This document shows, one piece after another, positions 17,707 to 25,885 of a DNA stretch of 64,000 nt (position 1 is its first letter; the number at the start of each line of letters is the position of its first letter). The notes under the pieces are model-generated. The model was given only the letters and a program-made list of their open reading frames with translations, was not told the DNA's origin and searched no databases. The DNA comes from DTCV01 sp964641155. GTDB taxonomy: Archaea > Thermoproteota > Thermoprotei_A > Sulfolobales > NBVN01. The stretch lies in contig CAZXJO010000001.1 of assembly GCA_964641155.1 (NCBI GenBank), positions 124,001 to 188,000 on the forward strand, read 5' to 3'. The position numbers and the translations under genes are program-made.

Positions 17707-18102
17707 TCACTCTTGAATCACTTCGAAATCTATCCCTAACTCCATTAGTACTTTAGATATGAAGTCCAACCCAATCCTTTTATCGAATATCAGTTGAACC
17801 AGCTCCGCACCATCCTTCTTAAAGAGCTTGATCTTGTCAACGGTTACTAAACCCTTAATCAGGTCTCCTTCATCCTTCTTAGGCGATACGAAGTCCTTAA
17901 ACTTCCTCTTCATCATATCGTAGAAGGAGTTGAAGTTGTTTAGTATCCTCAAAGCGTCGTTGATATCCGATGTATCCCTACCGTAAGCTTCCTTCAAATG
18001 TGTTAGTACCTTAACAACGCTCCTGCAACTGCCTTCGATACATATGTGACCGGTGAAGCTTTTCACCAACTTCACTTTACACATCTTGAGCAACCTCTTC
18101 AA
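17707..18102 (-). CDS. conserved-looking protein of unknown function, 131 aa
   Basis: A basic 131-aa protein beginning MKRLLKMCKVKLVKSF from a TTG start. It has three cysteines near the N-terminus (CKV, CIEGSC) and a C-terminal half of alternating charged and hydrophobic residues. I do not recognise a family. A minus-strand TATA-like tract (tttaatac, about 18124-18131) is about 26 nt from the TTG, which suggests a leaderless mRNA. An ATG at 18084 is an alternative. The gene is divergent from pcn and shares a 63-nt spacer with it. Confidence 0.6.
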   Translation of the reverse strand: MKRLLKMCKVKLVKSFTGHICIEGSCRSVVKVLTHLKEAYGRDTSDINDALRILNNFNSFYDMMKRKFKDFVSPKKDEGDLIKGLVTVDKIKLFKKDGAELVQLIFDKRIGLDFISKVLMELGIDFEVIQE

Positions 18103-18165
18103 AGTAGGTTAACCGTGTAGTAAGTATTAAATTGGTTTGAGGCTTAATAATTAGGTGGGGCTTTC

Positions 18166-18918
18166 ATGTTCAGAATTAAGTACCCCGTAGGGGCTAGGAT
18201 TAAGAAAATTTTCCAAGGAAGTCTGAAACCCATTGATGAGGTCCCTATGAGCATTAACTCCGACGGACTGCTTGTACGTGCACTAAGCCCAGATAAGAAC
18301 TTATTGGTGGAGATCGCGGTACCCCAGACAGCGTTCGAACTGTTCGAGACTAAGAAGGCTAACACTTTGACCGTTGATAAGGTCCAATTCCTCAGAAGTT
18401 TAAGGAGGGCGACTAAGAATGACAGCGTCTTAATGGAGTTTGAGGAAGCCAGTAGAACACTAAAACTGGCATTAATCAATATGAGGACAGGTGTTGAGAG
18501 GAACTACTCAGTAGACGTTAGGGATGTCGGCAGTGAGTTAGTTGGTTCGGTCAGTATTGACTTACCTGTGAAATTTCAAATACCGTCCGAGGACCTCAAG
18601 AAGGTGATCGCCGACGCTAAATTAATTGGTGAAGACTTGGAACTTAGGTATGAGGAAGACTGCGTCCGAGTTGCTAGCACATCAGAGAATAAGGCGTTTA
18701 GGCAAACTTTGGCTTTGGACAGACCCTTGTACTCCTTAGAAAGCAGGGAATCCCAAGTATTCAGTAGGTACGACTTAGACCTACTTAAAGCCATAGCTAA
18801 CTCACTGACGCTAGCTGATATTACCACGGTCGAGTTCGGCCCCTCACTACCCATTAAGGTCTCAGTAGAGTTAGGTGATGGCTCAAGAATTACGTACTGG
18901 ATAGCCTCTAAGATTTGA
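18166..18918 (+). CDS. pcn: DNA polymerase sliding clamp (PCNA)
   Basis: Sliding clamp, 250 aa, the usual length. It starts MFRIKYPVGARIKKIFQGSLKPIDEVPM and carries the family pattern of two repeated domains joined near residue 120-130. The segments INSDGLLVRALSPDKN and VDKVQFLRSLRRA fit the first domain, and SLTLADITTVEFGPSLPIKVSVEL fits the C-terminal domain. It binds polymerase, FEN-1 and ligase through PIP boxes; a fen gene is in this window at 42.5 kb. Crenarchaea usually carry several PCNA paralogues, and which one this is cannot be told here. The ATG follows taggtgggg. The 3' end overlaps the convergent 84-aa gene by 36 nt. Confidence 0.93.
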   Translation: MFRIKYPVGARIKKIFQGSLKPIDEVPMSINSDGLLVRALSPDKNLLVEIAVPQTAFELFETKKANTLTVDKVQFLRSLRRATKNDSVLMEFEEASRTLKLALINMRTGVERNYSVDVRDVGSELVGSVSIDLPVKFQIPSEDLKKVIADAKLIGEDLELRYEEDCVRVASTSENKAFRQTLALDRPLYSLESRESQVFSRYDLDLLKAIANSLTLADITTVEFGPSLPIKVSVELGDGSRITYWIASKI

Positions 18919-19137
18919 CTGTCCAACTAGCTTGAATGAGAAGCTCTTGAGTTTGCCGCATACCTCCTTGCCCAGCAGTCCTCTCCTCACCATATCTGCA
19001 ACTATAACCCTCAACTCTAACGGACTTACAGCGGTGTTTAATGCCTCCAATCCCTCCCTTAGGTCGCGGAACCTCTTAACTCCTTGTCGAGCTATGATCT
19101 CAATTATTAAGTCCTCAATACTTGAATTGTCTGACAT
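18883..19137 (-). CDS. small protein, possible winged-helix
   Basis: An 84-aa protein, MSDNSSIEDLIIEIIARQG, with a predicted helix-rich body (RDLREGLEAL, LRVIVADMVRRGLL) that could be a winged-helix domain. It overlaps the end of the upstream aminotransferase by about 23 nt, and its own end overlaps the end of pcn from the opposite strand. Start ATG 19137; another ATG lies directly before it. It is probably translated from the aminotransferase mRNA. Function unknown. Confidence 0.6.
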   Translation of the reverse strand: MSDNSSIEDLIIEIIARQGVKRFRDLREGLEALNTAVSPLELRVIVADMVRRGLLGKEVCGKLKSFSFKLVGQSNLRGYPVRNS

Positions 19138-20506
19138 CATTGTTTACTTCCCTGATTACCTCCTCTAAGATATCCAACCCCCTATGAGCTAATTCTTCTG
19201 ATATTACGAGCGGGGGTGCTACCCTAATGACTGAGTAACCAGCACCTATAACAGCCAAACCCCTCTTGAAGGACTCCATTAAGACCTTACCCAATTCCTT
19301 AACTGCGTATTCCTTAGACGACTTATCCCTAACCAGTTCTATACCTATCATTAACCCTTTGCCTCGGACGTGACCGACTAACTCGTATTCGTCAACCCAC
19401 TCCGAGATCCTCTTCATGATTGACTCCCCAACTCTAGCCGCGTTTTCGAGTAGTCCCTCATCCGTTATAACCTTCAAAACAGCCCTACTAGCTGCTAAAG
19501 CTACGGGGTTACCTCCGAAAGTCGACGCATGGGTTCCCTTAGGTAATGACATAACTTCCGCCTTACCGGCTATTGCCCCTAAGGGCAGGCCGGAAGCCAA
19601 AGCCTTAGAAGAAACTAAGACATCTGGACTGACCCCCCAGTGCTCTGCTGCAAACCACTTGCCGGTCCTCCCTATACCGGATTGAACTTCATCGAACACC
19701 AGCAGTATCCCGTAATCATCGCATAGCTTCCTAAGCTTAGGTAGGAAGTCGTCTGGGGGAACTACGTATCCCCCCTCACCCAGAATAGGCTCCATAAAGA
19801 TACCGGCTACATCATCCCCTTCAACCAACCTCCTAAACACGTAATCCTCGATAAATGATATGACCACCTCCCCGCATTCATCGCCTTCCGCATTGAGAGG
19901 ACATCTGTAGGGATCGGGGTACGGTACGTGGATCACGCCGGGGAGTAGGGGTTGGAAGTACTTCCTATGGATCGGCTTGCTTGCGGATAGTGATAAGCTC
20001 CCTAAAGTCCTGCCATGGAATGAACCTACGAACGTGATTACATACTGCCTAGAATTCTTGAAGTAACCCTTGACAACCTTCAAAGCTCCCTCAATACCTT
20101 CCGTACCGCTATTACAGTAAAACACCTTTTTACTACCGTTGACGGGTACTATTCTTAGGAATTCCCTAGCATGTAGCACTGCCTCTTCATACAGGAAATC
20201 AGTCAATGAGTAGTGAAGTAATTTATCTGCCTGACCTTTAATAGCTTCAACGACCTTAGGGTGGTTATGCCCAACGTTCATAACACCTATACCGGAGTTG
20301 AAATCTATGTAGAGGTTACCGTCTAGGTCCTCTACCACCGGCCCGCAACCACTCTTAACCACTAACGGGTACCATCTGCTGAAGGACTGCATGATGAGCT
20401 CTCCGTCAGCCTCCGCAACCGCTTTAGACTTAGGGCCGGGAGGAGTTACGGTAATTTTCGGTACTTCATCAAAGCACTTATCGGCTGAACCCATCCCACC
20501 GCCCAA
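19115..20506 (-). CDS. class III PLP aminotransferase (acetylornithine/GABA type)
   Basis: Pyridoxal-phosphate enzyme of the ornithine/GABA aminotransferase family, 463 aa. The N-terminus has VTPPGPKSKAV, typical of an archaeal subgroup that includes amino acid racemases. Then come GIGVMNVGHNHPKVV, the NSGTEGIEGALK loop, the FDEVQSGIGRTG segment and the PLP lysine in SSKALASGLPLGA. Substrate cannot be fixed from sequence; a 2-oxoglutarate-dependent transaminase or an amino acid racemase are both possible. The TTG start at 20506 follows ggagga with 5 nt spacing; an internal ATG lies at 20494. A minus-strand TATA (atttttaatt) is near 20523-20532. Confidence 0.85.
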   Translation of the reverse strand: MGGGMGSADKCFDEVPKITVTPPGPKSKAVAEADGELIMQSFSRWYPLVVKSGCGPVVEDLDGNLYIDFNSGIGVMNVGHNHPKVVEAIKGQADKLLHYSLTDFLYEEAVLHAREFLRIVPVNGSKKVFYCNSGTEGIEGALKVVKGYFKNSRQYVITFVGSFHGRTLGSLSLSASKPIHRKYFQPLLPGVIHVPYPDPYRCPLNAEGDECGEVVISFIEDYVFRRLVEGDDVAGIFMEPILGEGGYVVPPDDFLPKLRKLCDDYGILLVFDEVQSGIGRTGKWFAAEHWGVSPDVLVSSKALASGLPLGAIAGKAEVMSLPKGTHASTFGGNPVALAASRAVLKVITDEGLLENAARVGESIMKRISEWVDEYELVGHVRGKGLMIGIELVRDKSSKEYAVKELGKVLMESFKRGLAVIGAGYSVIRVAPPLVISEELAHRGLDILEEVIREVNNDVRQFKY

Positions 20507-20596
20507 CCTATTCCTCCGTACGAATTAAAAATGCTTTCGATTCCACTAAAAGAATTTCATCGAAACTTAAAAACAATTCGATTAACTATCGGATCA

Positions 20597-21850
20597 TCAT
20601 CTGACTCTGGAGACTATTGCGGAAGCAACGCTCAGCAGTTTAGAGTCCTCTCCGAGGCCACATATGAGTTGAATCCCCACTGGCAGTCCCCTAACACTGA
20701 GAGTCGGTATTGAAATAGCTGGGGCACCGATATACGAAGCATACACTGTTTCATAGGTGAGTAGACTCCTAATGCCCCCATCCTCCTTACCCAACACCTC
20801 ATCGATTTTAGGGGCCGGTATGGGGACCGTCGGGGTGATGAGGGCGTTAACATCTTTCAAAACCCTGCCGAGTTCGTCCCTGACATCTTCCCGGCGAGAC
20901 ATGGCCTCTAAGTAATCCACAGCTCTATACTCGAGGCCCTTCTCCAATAACCTACGGACGTCTGGGCTGTATTCATCCCATCTTTCCCTGTTCTTCATAT
21001 GGATTGCCGTAGCTTCACTATACCTAATTACCGGGAAGAACCGCCAGACGTATTTCTCAGCAGTAGGCATTGCAACCTCCTTAAAATTGCAGCCCAAACT
21101 AGATACGTAGTTAAGGAAAGCGTCCTCAACTTCCTCCACCAGGTCTGGAGCCTGTTCCCTTAAATGCTTAGGGACCTTAAACCAGGTCGGTATCCCCAAA
21201 CTCAGATCCCTGACCTCAAACTCAGTACGTTCGAGCCTGATGAAGGTCTCAGCGATTTTGTAAATCCAATTCACGTCCTTCGCTAGGAAACCGACCGTGT
21301 CTAACGAAGGTGCTAAGGGGTACACCCCGTAAGTACTGATCGTACCGTAAGTGGGCTTATATCCATACACACCGCATAATGAAGCTGGTATTCTGACAGA
21401 GCCGGCCGTATCAGTTCCTAGGGCTGCAGGTATTAGGGAAGCCGCAACCGCCGCTGCCGAACCCCCGCTGCTACCGCCGGCTATCCTCGTGAGGTCTAAC
21501 GGGTTTTTAGTTGGGCCGAAGATACTTGAAGTTGTTGTCGCCCCAGATGCGAACTCGTGCGTGTTCGTTTTACCTACAACCACCCATCCACTTTTCTTAA
21601 GAGCCTCAACCACGTAAGCATCGTAATCAGGTATGAAATCACGGTAGAGCTTAGAACCCATAGTGGTCCGTAACCCCTTAGTGTATATGATGTCTTTAAC
21701 TCCTAGCGGTAAGGGCTCCAGGCCGAGCTTTGAAATGCGTTCCGCTTCGTTCAACGCTTCGTCATTATATAGTACGAACGCGTTGATGTCGGCGTTGATC
21801 TTCTTAGAGTCCTCGCTTAACGCGTGTTCGATGAGTTCATATCCACCCAC
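20597..21850 (-). CDS. amidase, amidase-signature family
   Basis: Amidase-signature hydrolase, 417 aa. The Ser-cisSer-Lys triad is visible: the lysine in PLGVKDIIYTKG, GGSSGGSAAAVA for the glycine/serine loop, and the nucleophile in GTDTAGSVRIPASL. This is shorter than GatA (about 480 aa), and no gatB, gatC or gatD is nearby. A free-standing amidase acting on small amides is more likely than a tRNA amidotransferase subunit, but the substrate is unknown. The start is GTG. It lies on the same strand between proS and the aminotransferase, with gaps of about 90 nt. Confidence 0.88.
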   Translation of the reverse strand: MGGYELIEHALSEDSKKINADINAFVLYNDEALNEAERISKLGLEPLPLGVKDIIYTKGLRTTMGSKLYRDFIPDYDAYVVEALKKSGWVVVGKTNTHEFASGATTTSSIFGPTKNPLDLTRIAGGSSGGSAAAVAASLIPAALGTDTAGSVRIPASLCGVYGYKPTYGTISTYGVYPLAPSLDTVGFLAKDVNWIYKIAETFIRLERTEFEVRDLSLGIPTWFKVPKHLREQAPDLVEEVEDAFLNYVSSLGCNFKEVAMPTAEKYVWRFFPVIRYSEATAIHMKNRERWDEYSPDVRRLLEKGLEYRAVDYLEAMSRREDVRDELGRVLKDVNALITPTVPIPAPKIDEVLGKEDGGIRSLLTYETVYASYIGAPAISIPTLSVRGLPVGIQLICGLGEDSKLLSVASAIVSRVR

Positions 21851-21947
21851 CTAAAACGCCTCCATAACTAACTACGTTCGATCATCTAAAATGATTTCGG
21901 TAATCAATGATTAGGTGGTGCTACTAATTAGGTCCGAACCCCATCTC

Positions 21948-23393
21948 TCAATATTTCTTAGCTAACCTCATAAACGTGTTGGCCTCAGCCCCGCATATGA
22001 CGCATCGGTGACCCCCAGCATTGACGTCTAACGGAGTACCTAAGGCATCACATTCCAGCATCTCAGCTAACTTCAATCCGCATTCGGGCTTACCGCACCA
22101 CGGCAACTCCACTATGCCTCTAGTGTTTTTAAAGAACTCCCTAGCACTTTCTATGTCCGTGAACCTTGCGATCCTCGACTTAAATGCCTGCCAGGCCCTG
22201 CTACTCAAGTTCTTATTGTAGTCGGAGCTGATCTCATCAACCTTACGTGGAAGCTCCTCGTACCCAACCCTTATCCTTTCCAAGGTGTCCCTCCTAAATA
22301 TCGTTACGTAGTTTCCTTCCACCTCCTTCATCCCTACTTCAACCCTGAGTGGAACACCTCTGAACTCCCAGTAGTAGAACTTCTCACCCGGCCTTAGCTC
22401 GTCACGTAAGTCCTCATAAACCCTGTAACCCCTGCTCACAAGCGTTTCACGGACAGCGTTAGAGTACTTGAACACCCTATCACGCGTCTCAGATGAGATC
22501 AAGGGTATCACAACTATCTGTATTGGAGCTATATGGATTGGAAGTACTAGACCTCTCCTATCGCCGTGCACTGCAAACATTGAAGCTAATACACGTTCGG
22601 AGATCCCATAACTGGTTTGCCAAGCATAATCGATGCTTCCATCACTTTTCTGGACCCTTACCTCGAAAACCTTGGTGAAGTTCTGGCCGAGGTTGTGTAC
22701 GGTCCCGATCTGTAGTGCCCTACCGTCGGGGAGTAAAGTATCGAAAGCTATGGTGTATATAGCTCCAGCGAACTTATCCCATTCAGGTCTTTTGGATATT
22801 ATGTACGGGATGCCTAAGGAGTCGAACAACTTGCTGTAAATTTCTATAGCCTCAACTACCTGCCTCTCACAATCTTCGAAGCCTTCGTGGAGGGTATGCG
22901 CTTCCTTGAACGTACTTACCTCCCTAACCCTAACCATTGCCCTGGTCGCCTTAGTTTCATACCTGAAGATACTCACAATTTGGTAGTACTTCTTAGGTAG
23001 TTGCTTGTAGCTCTTAATCCAGAAACTCTCCAAGTACGTTAGCTGGGTTTCGCTTGTAGGTCTTAAAGCAAGCTTAACGTCTAAGGGCTCCAGACCTCCG
23101 TGAGTAACCCAGTAAACCTGATCTTCAAAACCCCTGATGTGCTCCGACTCCTTCTTAAGTATGTTCTCAGGTATTAGCATAGGTAGTAAAATCTCTTCAT
23201 GTCCGGTACTGTCGAGCAAACCCCTTAGGATGTTAATGACGTTCGCCCTAATTTTAAATCCGTAAGGTAGCCAGACACCCATACCCTTAACCGGGTACCT
23301 ACCGTAGTCGTAGACCTCAGCAACCTCTAAAACGTAGTCGAACCACTCAGAAAACGGCCTCCCAAGATCTCTGTACACGTTGACTTCACTCAA
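21948..23393 (-). CDS. proS: prolyl-tRNA synthetase, archaeal/eukaryotic type
   Basis: Class II synthetase for tRNA-Pro, 481 aa. It is of the short archaeal/eukaryotic type with no bacterial INS editing domain. Features include LRPTSETQLTYLESFWIKSYKQLP, motif 2 with IFRYETKATRAMVRVREV, motif 3 with RRGLVLPIHIAPIQIVVIPL, an anticodon domain, and a C-terminal zinc domain with CGKPECG and a CVICG pair ahead of a final Tyr. The start is TTG (MSEVNVYRDLG). A minus-strand TATA (aactttaaaac, about 23428) stands upstream. It is divergent from the S26e operon. Confidence 0.95.
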   Translation of the reverse strand: MSEVNVYRDLGRPFSEWFDYVLEVAEVYDYGRYPVKGMGVWLPYGFKIRANVINILRGLLDSTGHEEILLPMLIPENILKKESEHIRGFEDQVYWVTHGGLEPLDVKLALRPTSETQLTYLESFWIKSYKQLPKKYYQIVSIFRYETKATRAMVRVREVSTFKEAHTLHEGFEDCERQVVEAIEIYSKLFDSLGIPYIISKRPEWDKFAGAIYTIAFDTLLPDGRALQIGTVHNLGQNFTKVFEVRVQKSDGSIDYAWQTSYGISERVLASMFAVHGDRRGLVLPIHIAPIQIVVIPLISSETRDRVFKYSNAVRETLVSRGYRVYEDLRDELRPGEKFYYWEFRGVPLRVEVGMKEVEGNYVTIFRRDTLERIRVGYEELPRKVDEISSDYNKNLSSRAWQAFKSRIARFTDIESAREFFKNTRGIVELPWCGKPECGLKLAEMLECDALGTPLDVNAGGHRCVICGAEANTFMRLAKKY

Positions 23394-23520
23394 TCATCAA
23401 CACCAACAACTAATGAAAGTTAACGGTTTTAAAGTTAGCACTAAACCACCCAGCAGATCTACACAGAAAGCCGCCCACCCTTTAGGACATAGGAAAGTGT
23501 GGGGCACACATCAGATACTA

Positions 23521-23532
23521 AAAATTAAAAAT
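23521..23532 (+). promoter_or_regulatory. TATA box of the S26e ribosomal operon
   Basis: The tract aaaattaaaaat is centred near 23526 and predicts transcription starting near 23552. The leader would be about 16 nt and would begin at the GGAGAGGTG ribosome site. Confidence 0.5.
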
Positions 23533-23567
23533 ACTGAAGTAGAAAACATACGGAGAGGTGTGCGGCT

Positions 23568-23846
23568 ACGCCTAAGAAAAGGGAAAGCAGAGGCAGGCAT
23601 AAAGGCGGCAAAGGGTCTGTAGGCGCCGTACATTGCGATCAGTGTGGGAGGTTAACCCCTGAGGATAAGGTAGTATGCGTTACTAGGACTTACTCGCCGG
23701 TGGACCCGCAGTTAGCTAACGAGTTAGAGAAGAAAGGAGCTATAATTGCTAAGTACCCCATCACTAAATGCTACTGCATTAGTTGCGCGATATTTTTAGG
23801 CATAATTAAAGTCAGATCTGAGGATGAGAGAAAGGTGGTTAGGTAA
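23568..23846 (+). CDS. rps26e: ribosomal protein S26e (eS26), apparent ACG start
   Basis: Small-subunit ribosomal protein, 92 aa. After the initiator it reads PKKRESRGRHKGGKG, then CDQCGR, YSPVDPQLANELEKKGAII and CYCISCAIFLGIIK, the standard S26e pattern with its zinc cysteines. The frame is closed by a stop at 23535-23537, and no ATG, GTG or TTG lies between that stop and the conserved start. The codon at the family's Met position is ACG (23568-23570), 7 nt after GGAGAGGTG (23552-23560). It heads the run S26e, L44e, S27e, aIF2alpha, Nop10. In eukaryotes eS26 lines the mRNA exit channel of the small subunit, close to where a Shine-Dalgarno helix would form. Confidence 0.93.
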   Translation, partial: TPKKRESRGRHKGGKGSVGAVHCDQCGRLTPEDKVVCVTRTYSPVDPQLANELEKKGAIIAKYPITKCYCISCAIFLGIIKVRSEDERKVVR

Positions 23847-23859
23847 ATAGGTGATGCGT

Positions 23860-24147
23860 ATGCGCATACCTAAGAAGTTGAACAGCTACTGTCCAAGATG
23901 TAAAACACACACGGAACACAGCGTTACAATATATAAGCACGGCAAACGTAGGTCACTAGCTGAAGGTGAGAGAAGATATTCACGTAAGCAGGAGGGTTAC
24001 GGCAGCAAGAGAAAGCCTGAGCAGAAGAGGTTTGCGAAGGTTACTAAGAAAGTAGTTCTTAAGCTTAAATGCTCTAAATGCGGCTACATAACTCATAGAA
24101 GGGGTATTAGGCTCAAGAAAGCTGAGCTGGTTGAGGTGGTGAAGTAG
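23860..24147 (+). CDS. rpl44e: ribosomal protein L44e (eL42)
   Basis: Large-subunit ribosomal protein, about 95 aa. It has the zinc knuckles CPRCKTHTEH near the start and CSKCGYITHR near the end, with the basic middle (GKRRSLAEGERRYSRKQEGYGS) typical of L44e. ATG 23860 is preceded by taggtg with 6 nt spacing and gives MRIPKKLNSYCPRC, matching relatives. ATG 23854 and GTG 23851 are upstream alternatives in frame. It sits 13 nt after S26e and abuts S27e. Confidence 0.95.
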   Translation: MRIPKKLNSYCPRCKTHTEHSVTIYKHGKRRSLAEGERRYSRKQEGYGSKRKPEQKRFAKVTKKVVLKLKCSKCGYITHRRGIRLKKAELVEVVK

Positions 24148-24342
24148 GTGAAGAAGAAAGCACTAATACCTATGCCTAGGTCTAGGTTCGTGAAAGTTCG
24201 ATGTCCTTCATGCGGTAACGAGCAGGTGGTATTTGACCATGCGTCCTTCCCCTCAAGATGTTTGGTGTGCGGGACGGTCCTCGTAGTCCCCTCAGGTGGT
24301 AAGGCCAAGGTGCTGGGCGAGTTAATAAAGATCATGAGTTGA
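24148..24342 (+). CDS. rps27e: ribosomal protein S27e (eS27)
   Basis: Small-subunit zinc-finger ribosomal protein, 64 aa. It has CPSCGNEQVVFDHAS and CLVCGTVLVVPSGGKAKVLGE, the full S27e zinc domain. The start is GTG directly after the L44e stop; the ribosome site GAGGTGGTGA lies within the end of L44e. The L44e-S27e-aIF2alpha-Nop10 order is widely conserved in archaea. Confidence 0.95.
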   Translation: MKKKALIPMPRSRFVKVRCPSCGNEQVVFDHASFPSRCLVCGTVLVVPSGGKAKVLGELIKIMS

Positions 24343-24346
24343 TGCG

Positions 24347-25150
24347 ATGGTAAGGAAGCGCAGCGAGCTACCAGAAGTTGGTGACTTAGTAGTAGGAACC
24401 GTTGTCAAGACCTTCGAATACGGTGCGTACGTCAGGTTAGAGGAGTTCGGAGGTCATGAAGCCTACCTCCCTTGGAGTGAGGTAAGCAGTAAGTGGGTTA
24501 GAGATGTTAAGGAGTTCGTTAAGGAAGGGCAGAAGGTAGTGGCTAAGGTAATTCGCGTTGACAGAAGGAAGAAACATGTTGATATATCCCTTAAGAGGGT
24601 GAGTGATAGCGAACAAAGGCGTAAGCTACTTGAGTGGAAGAGAGCTCAAAGAGCTGAGAAATTACTCGAGGTTGTCGCTTCAAAGTTAGGTAAGACCCTA
24701 GATGATGCATACAGGGAGGTAGGGTGGAAGTTAGAGGACGCGTACGGGGAAATATTTGCTGGCTTAGAGCTCACCGCGTACCGAGGTGAGGAGGTACTTA
24801 GGAAGGCTGGGGTCCCTGAAGAATGGATAGCCCCCCTAATGGACGAAGTGAAGAAACATATAGAGGTTAAGAAAGTTAAGATACAGGGCATGCTGATGCT
24901 CACTACCGCAGACCGTGACGGGATAAGTAAGATTAAGGAGGTGTTGTTGAAGCCCCTTGAGGTGCTTAGCAAGGAGTTGGATAGGAATACGTCAATTAAG
25001 GTATACACCATAGGTGCCCCCAGATATAGGGTCGAAGTCACATCAGCCGATTATAAACAAGCTGAAAAAGTATTAAGCAAGTACGTCTCCCTAGCGGAAG
25101 AGGCCGCCAAAACACTCAACGTCAATTACAGCTATGAGAGGGAACGCTGA
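24347..25150 (+). CDS. translation initiation factor aIF2, alpha subunit
   Basis: Alpha subunit of the heterotrimeric factor that brings initiator Met-tRNA to the small subunit, 267 aa. The N-terminal S1 domain (about residues 10-85, GDLVVGTVVKTFEYGAYVRLEEF) is followed by a helical domain and a C-terminal alpha/beta domain (SIKVYTIGAPRYRVEVTSADYKQAE). The length is typical. It starts with ATG 4 nt after S27e and its TGA overlaps the ACG proposed as the Nop10 start by one base (TGACG). Confidence 0.95.
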   Translation: MVRKRSELPEVGDLVVGTVVKTFEYGAYVRLEEFGGHEAYLPWSEVSSKWVRDVKEFVKEGQKVVAKVIRVDRRKKHVDISLKRVSDSEQRRKLLEWKRAQRAEKLLEVVASKLGKTLDDAYREVGWKLEDAYGEIFAGLELTAYRGEEVLRKAGVPEEWIAPLMDEVKKHIEVKKVKIQGMLMLTTADRDGISKIKEVLLKPLEVLSKELDRNTSIKVYTIGAPRYRVEVTSADYKQAEKVLSKYVSLAEEAAKTLNVNYSYERER

Positions 25151-25314
25151 CGCGTTGGCTACTACGTAAATGCGCTCAGTGCAGAGTCTACACACTTCAA
25201 GAAGTATGCCCTAAATGCGGTGGGAGTACCTCAGTAGCACATCCACCTAGATTCTCACCGATGGATAAGTACGTGAGACATAGGTTTACGCTCAGAACAG
25301 CTAATGAGCCCTAA
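25150..25314 (+). CDS. nop10: Nop10, H/ACA ribonucleoprotein subunit, apparent ACG start
   Basis: Small zinc protein of the H/ACA pseudouridylation complex, 54 aa. After the initiator it reads RWLLRKCAQCRVYTL, then CPKCGG and HPPRFSPMDKY, a clear Nop10. There is no ATG, GTG or TTG in frame in front of RWLLRKC. The codon aligned with the family Met is ACG at 25150-25152, overlapping the aIF2alpha stop by one base. A CTG lies one codon earlier. The upstream purine tract GAGAGGGA (25133-25140) is a weaker ribosome site, about 9 nt away. The position after aIF2alpha is the usual archaeal one. Confidence 0.92.
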   Translation, partial: TRWLLRKCAQCRVYTLQEVCPKCGGSTSVAHPPRFSPMDKYVRHRFTLRTANEP

Positions 25315-25315
25315 A

Positions 25316-25885
25316 TCACCAAGGTACGTCCTTAACCCTGAGTAGATAAGCCACGAAGTTTGTTAGCGGGTGCAGTACTAAAGATATAGCCATAGCTATG
25401 AGTAGGGACAGCGGTTCCAGTGGAACGTTTAGTAACGAATCAGCCTTAGATAGCTTGATGATGATGTAAGAGCCCATTAAGTAGTCCACCTGATCGAACG
25501 GCGGGAATGGTGCCCCTTCCCGCATCCCTAACCTGCGTTTGACGAAGGCATTAACTAAATCACCTAATAAAGCACCCAAACCCGTGAGGATTGCGTATAA
25601 GGACCATAGAGCATTGCTGGAAACGTAAACATACCCCAACCCCACCAATGAGCCGCCCAACAAGCCCAATGCGAATCCTTCCCAAGTCTTCCCATCACCT
25701 AAAACCCTCCTACCATCAATGAAGTTCGTGTTGAAGTCTATAGGATGTCTAACCTTGAATAAAACCTTCGTGAGCACCGGTAACGCGTTGGTAGCCATAG
25801 CGGGTAGGAAGGCTATCAGAGCCCACACGATTTTCAGGGCAACATCATTCGGATCCGCAATCCAACCACTCAATACCTCCATCAC
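25316..25885 (-). CDS. carS: CDP-archaeol synthase
   Basis: Integral membrane cytidylyltransferase that makes CDP-archaeol for ether phospholipid synthesis, 189 aa. Family signatures are DGRRVLGDGKTWEGFALGL, GALLGDLVNAFVKRRLG and PFPPFDQVDYLMGS; about five membrane spans surround them. It overlaps the upstream RadB-like gene by 41 nt on the same strand and is convergent with nop10, with one base between them. The start is ATG 25885 or the ATG next to it. Confidence 0.93.
   Translation of the reverse strand: MMEVLSGWIADPNDVALKIVWALIAFLPAMATNALPVLTKVLFKVRHPIDFNTNFIDGRRVLGDGKTWEGFALGLLGGSLVGLGYVYVSSNALWSLYAILTGLGALLGDLVNAFVKRRLGMREGAPFPPFDQVDYLMGSYIIIKLSKADSLLNVPLEPLSLLIAMAISLVLHPLTNFVAYLLRVKDVPW

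Noticed and set aside
20580..20600. C-box-like tgatgatga on the minus strand near the end of the amidase gene
   Set aside because: It is the stop codon context of a coding gene and lacks D boxes at the right spacing.
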